A DNA stretch of 20,140 bases from Phycisphaerales bacterium (GTDB lineage Bacteria; Planctomycetota; Phycisphaerae; Phycisphaerales; UBA1924). Location of the stretch: assembly GCA_029212425.1 (NCBI GenBank), contig JARGNC010000010.1, positions 1-20,140 of the forward strand. Reading direction: 5' to 3'. The first letter of the stretch is position 1, and each line of letters opens with the position of its first letter. Position numbers and translations under genes: made by a program. The notes under the pieces are model-generated. The model searched no databases, was not told the origin of the DNA, and worked only from the letters and a program-made list of their open reading frames with translations. Positions 16,632 through 20,140 of this stretch are shown here, piece by piece.

Positions 16632-17660
16632 ATGACCCGGCTCACCGATCAACAATCCAAACGCCTCAGCACCAACCTCCGCAACACCGTGGTCTGCGTG
16701 ACAGGCGGTGCAGGATTCATCGGCGGACACCTCGTCGACGCACTCATCGAACTGGGCGCACGCGTCACCGTCATCGACAACCTCGCAAACTCAAACGCAT
16801 CACACATCGCATCCATCGTCGACTCCCACCCAGAACAAATCCGCTTCGTCCAAGGCTCCATCCTCGATCCCATCTCACTGAGTTCCGCAGTCGAAGGCGC
16901 CAAGTATGTCTTCCACCTCGCCGCGCTCGGATCGGTCCCCAAATCTGTCGAGGACCCCGCACGCACCTGGGTTGTCAACGCGACCGGGACCATGCGCGTC
17001 CTGACCGCCGCTCAAAAAGCCGGCGCCGCACGCGTCATCTACTCCGCATCCTCCTCCGCCTACGGCGACAACCCCGCGCTCCCAAAGATCGAAACCCAAG
17101 CACCCGAACCCGAATCCCCCTACGCCGCGTCCAAACTCGCCGGTGAATCCCTCTGCCGAAGCTGGTCCACCTGCTACGGCATCGACACCGCGTGCCTCCG
17201 CTACTTCAACATCTTCGGTCCAAGACAAGCCGCGGACTCCGCGTACGCCGCTGTCATCCCCGCGTTCCTCGACCGCTACCTCAACAACCAATCCCCAACC
17301 ATCTTCGGCGACGGCACCCAGACCCGAGACTTCACCCATGTCTCCAATGCGGTCTACGCAAACCTCCTCGCCGCAGCACAAGATTCCCCAGTCGCTGGAG
17401 AAGTCTTCAACATCGGCGCGGGACACCGCACCTCCGTCAACGATCTCGCGTCTTCGCTCGCGAAGCTTGTCGGAGTAACCGGGATCAATCCAGACCTCAA
17501 ACCAGAACGCACCGGTGAAGTCCGCGATTCAGTCGCCGACATCTCCAAAGCGGAGCAAGCACTGGGGTATACCCCAATCACTTCACTCGATGAAGGTCTC
17601 AAATCTACCGCCGAGTGGTACCGCAACAACCACCAAGCCGCGGGATCGAGCCAGCAATGA
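16632..17660 (+). CDS. NAD-dependent nucleotide-sugar epimerase/dehydratase (UDP-GlcNAc/UDP-glucose 4-epimerase-like)
   Basis: This extended short-chain dehydrogenase (342 residues) probably inverts C4 of a UDP-hexose for surface polysaccharide. The NAD-binding glycine motif is GGAGFIG (25-31). SASSSAYGD carries the catalytic Ser, and Y164-A-A-S-K168 is the YxxxK pair. LRYFNIFGPRQ and GDGTQTRDFTHV are typical of the substrate-binding half. SSSAYG and LPKIE resemble the WbpP/TviC group of UDP-N-acetylhexosamine 4-epimerases more than classical GalE, but the exact substrate cannot be read off. The ATG at 16632 is used because the Rossmann strand begins ~18 residues later and any upstream extension overlaps the protease gene in another frame. 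The stop overlaps the next start as ATGA. Confidence 0.88.
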   Translation: MTRLTDQQSKRLSTNLRNTVVCVTGGAGFIGGHLVDALIELGARVTVIDNLANSNASHIASIVDSHPEQIRFVQGSILDPISLSSAVEGAKYVFHLAALGSVPKSVEDPARTWVVNATGTMRVLTAAQKAGAARVIYSASSSAYGDNPALPKIETQAPEPESPYAASKLAGESLCRSWSTCYGIDTACLRYFNIFGPRQAADSAYAAVIPAFLDRYLNNQSPTIFGDGTQTRDFTHVSNAVYANLLAAAQDSPVAGEVFNIGAGHRTSVNDLASSLAKLVGVTGINPDLKPERTGEVRDSVADISKAEQALGYTPITSLDEGLKSTAEWYRNNHQAAGSSQQ

Positions 17661-17884
17661 ACGCGATCGGGAACCTTCTCATCACAATCTACGAGTTCCT
17701 CGGCACCCTCTGGGTCCTCGCAGGACTCGCGATCCGATCCCGCTTCAACTTCTCTAATAGCTACTGGGCCTGGCGCATGCACACCGCATTCCCGCAAGGC
17801 AAACCAGAGCTGGGACAGCCCGGAAAATACCATTCCGCGTACGAATATGCCCGCTGGGCGTTCAGAATTCGCCGTTTGCGCTAA
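17657..17884 (+). CDS. Small membrane protein of unknown function
   Basis: I do not recognise this 75-residue product. It has one hydrophobic helix (IGNLLITIYEFLGTLWVLAGLAI, in two parts around residues 4-26). A Trp/Tyr/Arg-rich basic tail follows, with SYWAWRMHTAFPQGKPE, YEYARWAF and a final RIRRLR. The tail should stay in the cytoplasm by the positive-inside rule. The ATG overlaps the epimerase stop by 4 bp, so translation is probably coupled and the two may act together at the membrane. The real-gene case rests on the overlap, the clean membrane segment and the non-repetitive tail. No homologue is claimed. Confidence 0.6.
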   Translation: MNAIGNLLITIYEFLGTLWVLAGLAIRSRFNFSNSYWAWRMHTAFPQGKPELGQPGKYHSAYEYARWAFRIRRLR

Positions 17885-17942
17885 ATTATTGGTCCAGAAT
17901 CGCCGATAGACCCGAGTAGTTACACATCAGGTATCGCACGCG

Positions 17943-17948
17943 TAGACT
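17943..17948 (+). promoter_or_regulatory. Possible -10 box of the acidic coiled-coil gene
   Basis: TAGACT, the same hexamer as before purE, has TACACA 16 bases upstream. Transcription would begin near 17955, which fits the ATG at 17992 and not the in-frame ATG at 17950. Confidence 0.3.
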
Positions 17949-17991
17949 CATGCAGATACCAAAAGTCATACCAAAAGCAGAAACGAACCCC

Positions 17992-18306
17992 ATGAGCGAC
18001 CAAAACAACACCTCATTTGCCCACGCATTCCTCCCAGGCCTGATCCTCGGCTTGATCATCGGTGCCGTCGCAGGCGCGTTCGTCCCAGACCTCATGAGCG
18101 GGACCAAAATCAAAGTCGATCCAGCACACGCAGGGAACGCCGTCCACGAACGCGACGAGCACAACATGGGTGAAGACCTCATCGACGACGCACAAGCAGG
18201 CTTGGAAGAACTCGAAACACAAGCAGAAGACCTTGTCGACGACGCCGAAGATACCGCCGAAGACCTGATCGACGACGCGACAAACACCCTCCCAGACTCC
18301 CCATAA
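17992..18306 (+). CDS. Membrane-anchored acidic coiled-coil small protein
   Basis: The 104-residue product has one N-terminal membrane helix (GLILGLIIGAVAGAFV, about residues 16-31). A strongly acidic, Ala/Leu-bearing helix follows. Within it EDL(I/V)DDA occurs three times, at residues 61, 79 and 90, a spacing that keeps hydrophobic residues on one face, as in a coiled coil or amphipathic rod. The layout recalls YtxH-like small envelope proteins, but I cannot assign a family. An upstream in-frame ATG at 17950 would add 14 residues and is less likely. The opposite strand is also open here but gives only Ser/Arg low-complexity protein. Confidence 0.65.
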   Translation: MSDQNNTSFAHAFLPGLILGLIIGAVAGAFVPDLMSGTKIKVDPAHAGNAVHERDEHNMGEDLIDDAQAGLEELETQAEDLVDDAEDTAEDLIDDATNTLPDSP

Positions 18307-18372
18307 GCCAAGCACGCTCAAGCGAAGCACCATTTCGTCTGATCTCGGCGCGGTACCGACATACACTCAAGC

Positions 18373-19260
18373 ATGTCGGATCACGCTCGAAAGCTCCTCC
18401 ATCAACACGCAAAGACCACCCAGCTCCTTGGGGTGGACTTTCATCCATTGGGAAACCCGCCACAGATTCAATTCGCTGTAGCCCCGCAATCTCAGCAGCA
18501 AGACCAGAACACACAAACTGAGCACAATTCTAAATCCGAATCCTTCGTCGAACCCAAACCAGTCCGCGACTTTGCCCCAACCCCAGCGTCATCTCCGCGA
18601 CCAGCCATGCCCACGATCGACACCGCGTCGATCCGAGCATCCTACGAATCGCTCAAAGACCCCCAAGCAAAGCTTGATGCACTCAAAGAGAAATACACAG
18701 CCGATGCTCCGCACGCTGCGTTCAACACGAACTTCACCAACATCGTCTTCGGCGAAGGCAGCCCAACCGCGGATCTCATGTTCGTAGGTGAAGCGCCAGG
18801 TCAGCAAGAAGACGAGACAGGCAGACCATTCGTAGGACGAGCAGGCGAACTCCTCGACAAAATGATCATCGCGATGGGTCTCAGCCGAGAATCAGTCTAC
18901 ATCGCCAATGTGCTCAAAACCCGACCCCCAAACAACGCGACTCCGACTGTCAACGAAGCCCACCTCTGCGCTCCGTACCTCATTGAGCAGATCCGGATCA
19001 TCAGCCCCAAAGTCATCGTCACGCTCGGCCTCCCAGCGACACACCTCCTCCTCGCGACCACACAGCCCATGCGATCCATGCGAGGGCAATTCCACCCATT
19101 CCCATCTCCACCATTCGCTGATGCGGGACTCCCATCAATCGATCTCATGCCGACCTACCACCCCGCGTTCTTGCTCCGCGCGTACACCGAAGACAACAGA
19201 CGAAAGGTCTGGTCCGATCTCACGCAAGTCATCGAGCGTCTAGGGCTCAGCAAACCCTGA
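18373..19260 (+). CDS. Uracil-DNA glycosylase, family 4-like, lacking Fe-S ligands
   Basis: The protein (295 residues) removes uracil from DNA by family membership. The catalytic domain (~110-290) shows FGEGSP, FVGEAPGQQEDETGRPFVGR (motif A, GEAPG at 139-143) and YIANVLKTRPP. PKVIVTLGLPA and the motif B segment TYHPAFLLR (His263) follow. Family 4 enzymes hold a 4Fe-4S cluster with a CxxC before FGEG, a Cys in KCRPP and a Cys about 16 residues later. Here the CxxC positions are Ala112 and Ala115, KCRPP is KTRPP (Thr183), and only Cys199 remains. Residues ~1-110 contain an N-terminal helix with LLGVDF and a Gln/Ser/Pro-rich linker. The gene stands 66 bases after the acidic protein gene. Confidence 0.88.
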   Translation: MSDHARKLLHQHAKTTQLLGVDFHPLGNPPQIQFAVAPQSQQQDQNTQTEHNSKSESFVEPKPVRDFAPTPASSPRPAMPTIDTASIRASYESLKDPQAKLDALKEKYTADAPHAAFNTNFTNIVFGEGSPTADLMFVGEAPGQQEDETGRPFVGRAGELLDKMIIAMGLSRESVYIANVLKTRPPNNATPTVNEAHLCAPYLIEQIRIISPKVIVTLGLPATHLLLATTQPMRSMRGQFHPFPSPPFADAGLPSIDLMPTYHPAFLLRAYTEDNRRKVWSDLTQVIERLGLSKP

Positions 19261-19482
19261 TTCTCGCGCTGGTACTGATACTTTTAATTTGAGTTGACTA
19301 TTTTTTGAAACCACACGAAACCGTCTTGGAGTGTGGTGCGAATATGTCGATGTGTTTCTCGCACGCACGGACTTGGTTCTCAAGACCGTTCGATCAACCC
19401 AGTCCGATACAGCAAATCGAAGATGATTTCGATCCTTATTTACGCTGTGCCGAGTACTGTTTTCCTCCCGACCCCCACGAGA
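19261..19482. other. Region without a recognisable gene
   Basis: Between the glycosylase stop and the first terminator there is an AT-rich start (19277-19308, with TTGACT at 19294) and then mixed sequence. Short open frames exist, but they run through the downstream terminator and have no family features. No tRNA or named RNA could be recognised. It may simply be a long 3' untranslated region, or a short RNA. Confidence 0.4.
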
Positions 19483-19521
19483 CTCGGCGTTTGGCCTTCG
19501 AGCTGGACGCCGGGTTTTTTT
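19483..19521 (+). terminator. Rho-independent terminator, plus strand
   Basis: A stem of about 13 bp (CTCGGCGT... / ...ACGCCGGG, with several G-U pairs) surrounds a CTTCGA loop and is followed by seven T. It lies about 220 bases beyond the glycosylase stop. Confidence 0.8.
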
Positions 19522-19548
19522 GTACCCATTCTAAATCAGAAACCCCAC

Positions 19549-19571
19549 AAAAAAACCACGCATCGCGTGGT
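19549..19571 (-). terminator. Rho-independent terminator, minus strand
   Basis: Read on the minus strand, ACCACGC / GCGTGGT (7 bp, 3-base loop) is followed by T7. It lies about 58 bases past the stop of the His-rich protein gene and faces the plus-strand terminator. Confidence 0.8.
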
Positions 19572-19591
19572 CATTGAAAGTCCATTCTGAG

Positions 19592-19614
19592 CAGGTTCAT
19601 CGAGGTGAAACCTG
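19592..19614. repeat. Inverted repeat after the His-rich gene
   Basis: CAGGTT and AACCTG are separated by 11 bases. It sits between the minus-strand stop codon and its terminator and may be a second hairpin at the transcript end. Confidence 0.4.
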
Positions 19615-19628
19615 AATGCCGTTCACAT

Positions 19629-20140
19629 TCAAGGCTCCGCTTTCACATTGGAGTAATCAATCTCGGTCGTTGGATCAAGCTTCTCAATCGAAGTCATCTC
19701 CCAAGCAACCTGACCACCCCAGTTGACGCGAAACGAGAACTTCACCTTGTCCCCGACGCTGTATCCATCAAGCGTAATACCTTGAGCAAGCGGGAACTCC
19801 ATCGTCATCGAACGCATCCCAGGAATCCCGTCAGGCGTCATCGAAACCGTCCCATCGATCTTTTTGAAGTCCGGGATCTGCACATGATGAATCTTCGGAT
19901 GACGCTTCATATCCCCAGCTTCAGGAATAAAGGTCAACTCCCCAAGCACGCCTTCATACAAATCGGTCCGCACAACATTCTCATCGACATGCTCCGCAGC
20001 TTCATCCCCATGGTCATGTCCCGCATGTGTGTCATGCGTGTCCGCCGCGTGTTCCGCATGGTCATGTTCTGCATGATCTGCATGTTCTGCGTGGTCATGG
20101 TCAGAATGGTCCGCATGCGATTCACTCGCGTCAGAGCATC
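19629..20140 (-). CDS. His-rich probable lipoprotein with CusF-like metal-binding domain (partial, 5' end outside window)
   Basis: The minus-strand frame is open from the window edge, so the true start lies beyond 20140; the GTG at 19973 is not a convincing start. At least 170 residues are visible. The first visible residue is Cys, which could be a lipobox Cys because the preceding partial codon is NGA and allows Gly. Next comes a linker with 14 His in about 50 residues, in SHADHSDHDHAEH-type repeats rich in Asp and Ala. The C-terminal ~70 residues show DGTVSMT, GMRSMTMEFPL and VGDKVKFSFRV. This pattern (a MxM pair, then a GD-x-V-x-F strand) is that of CusF-type periplasmic copper/silver-binding domains. 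Metal binding is well supported by composition; the metal is not known. Confidence 0.75.
   Translation of the reverse strand, partial: CSDASESHADHSDHDHAEHADHAEHDHAEHAADTHDTHAGHDHGDEAAEHVDENVVRTDLYEGVLGELTFIPEAGDMKRHPKIHHVQIPDFKKIDGTVSMTPDGIPGMRSMTMEFPLAQGITLDGYSVGDKVKFSFRVNWGGQVAWEMTSIEKLDPTTEIDYSNVKAEP

Noticed and set aside
17886..18311. A 141-residue minus-strand frame opposite the acidic small protein
   Set aside because: It encodes Ser/Arg/Ala low complexity, while the plus strand gives a clean membrane helix and repeated acidic motif.
19385..19405. GTTCGATCAA resembling a tRNA T-loop
   Set aside because: No acceptor stem, anticodon arm or D-arm can be formed around it.
19305..19590. 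Overlapping 85-90-residue plus-strand frames after the glycosylase
   Set aside because: Both read through a strong plus-strand terminator and into the minus-strand terminator. They have no domain or signal features.

Overview
The window looks like chromosome of a marine Phycisphaerae-type planctomycete. The main evidence is four neighbouring secreted proteins that end in the same 55-residue two-repeat module (Cys at the start, GCP at the end, two copies of a DG-x-(L/F)NFLDVSAFL-x-AFG unit). I recognise this as the dockerin-like C-terminal domain typical of Phycisphaerales, called 'GC-type dockerin' in NCBI family naming. GC is moderately high, many genes lack a clear Shine-Dalgarno, and an LpxR-type outer-membrane enzyme implies an outer membrane with lipid A.

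Layout. 1-2835 (+): a lipid A deacylase LpxR-family protein, then purE-purK overlapping by 4 bp (purine synthesis, AIR to CAIR). 2851-4132 (-): a stand-alone Nfu N-terminal-domain protein whose end overlaps the start of mutY. 4279-6347 (+): cdaA-cdaR, a membrane diadenylate cyclase and its YbbR-domain regulator, with an altered DGA motif in the cyclase. 6539-8113 (+): a solitary atpA (F1 alpha subunit) with a hairpin-bearing leader and a strong terminator. 8238-16528 (+): the accessory part, four secreted or surface proteins. These are a 14-repeat FG-GAP/VCBS protein, a WDG-repeat protein, a seven-repeat FG-GAP protein, and a metzincin protease fused to a beta-helix. Each carries the same C-terminal module. 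16632-17884 (+): an NAD-dependent sugar epimerase coupled to a 75-residue membrane protein of unknown function. 17992-19260 (+): a small membrane-anchored acidic coiled-coil protein, then a family-4-type uracil-DNA glycosylase that has lost three of four Fe-S cysteines. 19261-19628 has no gene but holds two facing terminators. 19629-20140 (-): the 3' part of a His-rich protein with a CusF-like domain, running off the window.

How the genes fit together. The left half is housekeeping: purines, DNA repair, second messenger, ATP synthase. The middle is a set of Ca2+-loop-rich secreted repeat proteins that probably share one export or anchoring route, but no anchoring partner or sorting enzyme lies in the window. 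I saw no tRNA, rRNA, CRISPR array, insertion sequence, integrase or recognisable defence system. The points most worth a second look are the CdaA motif change, the cluster-less uracil glycosylase, the His-rich metal protein at the edge, and the four-gene dockerin-like surface cluster.
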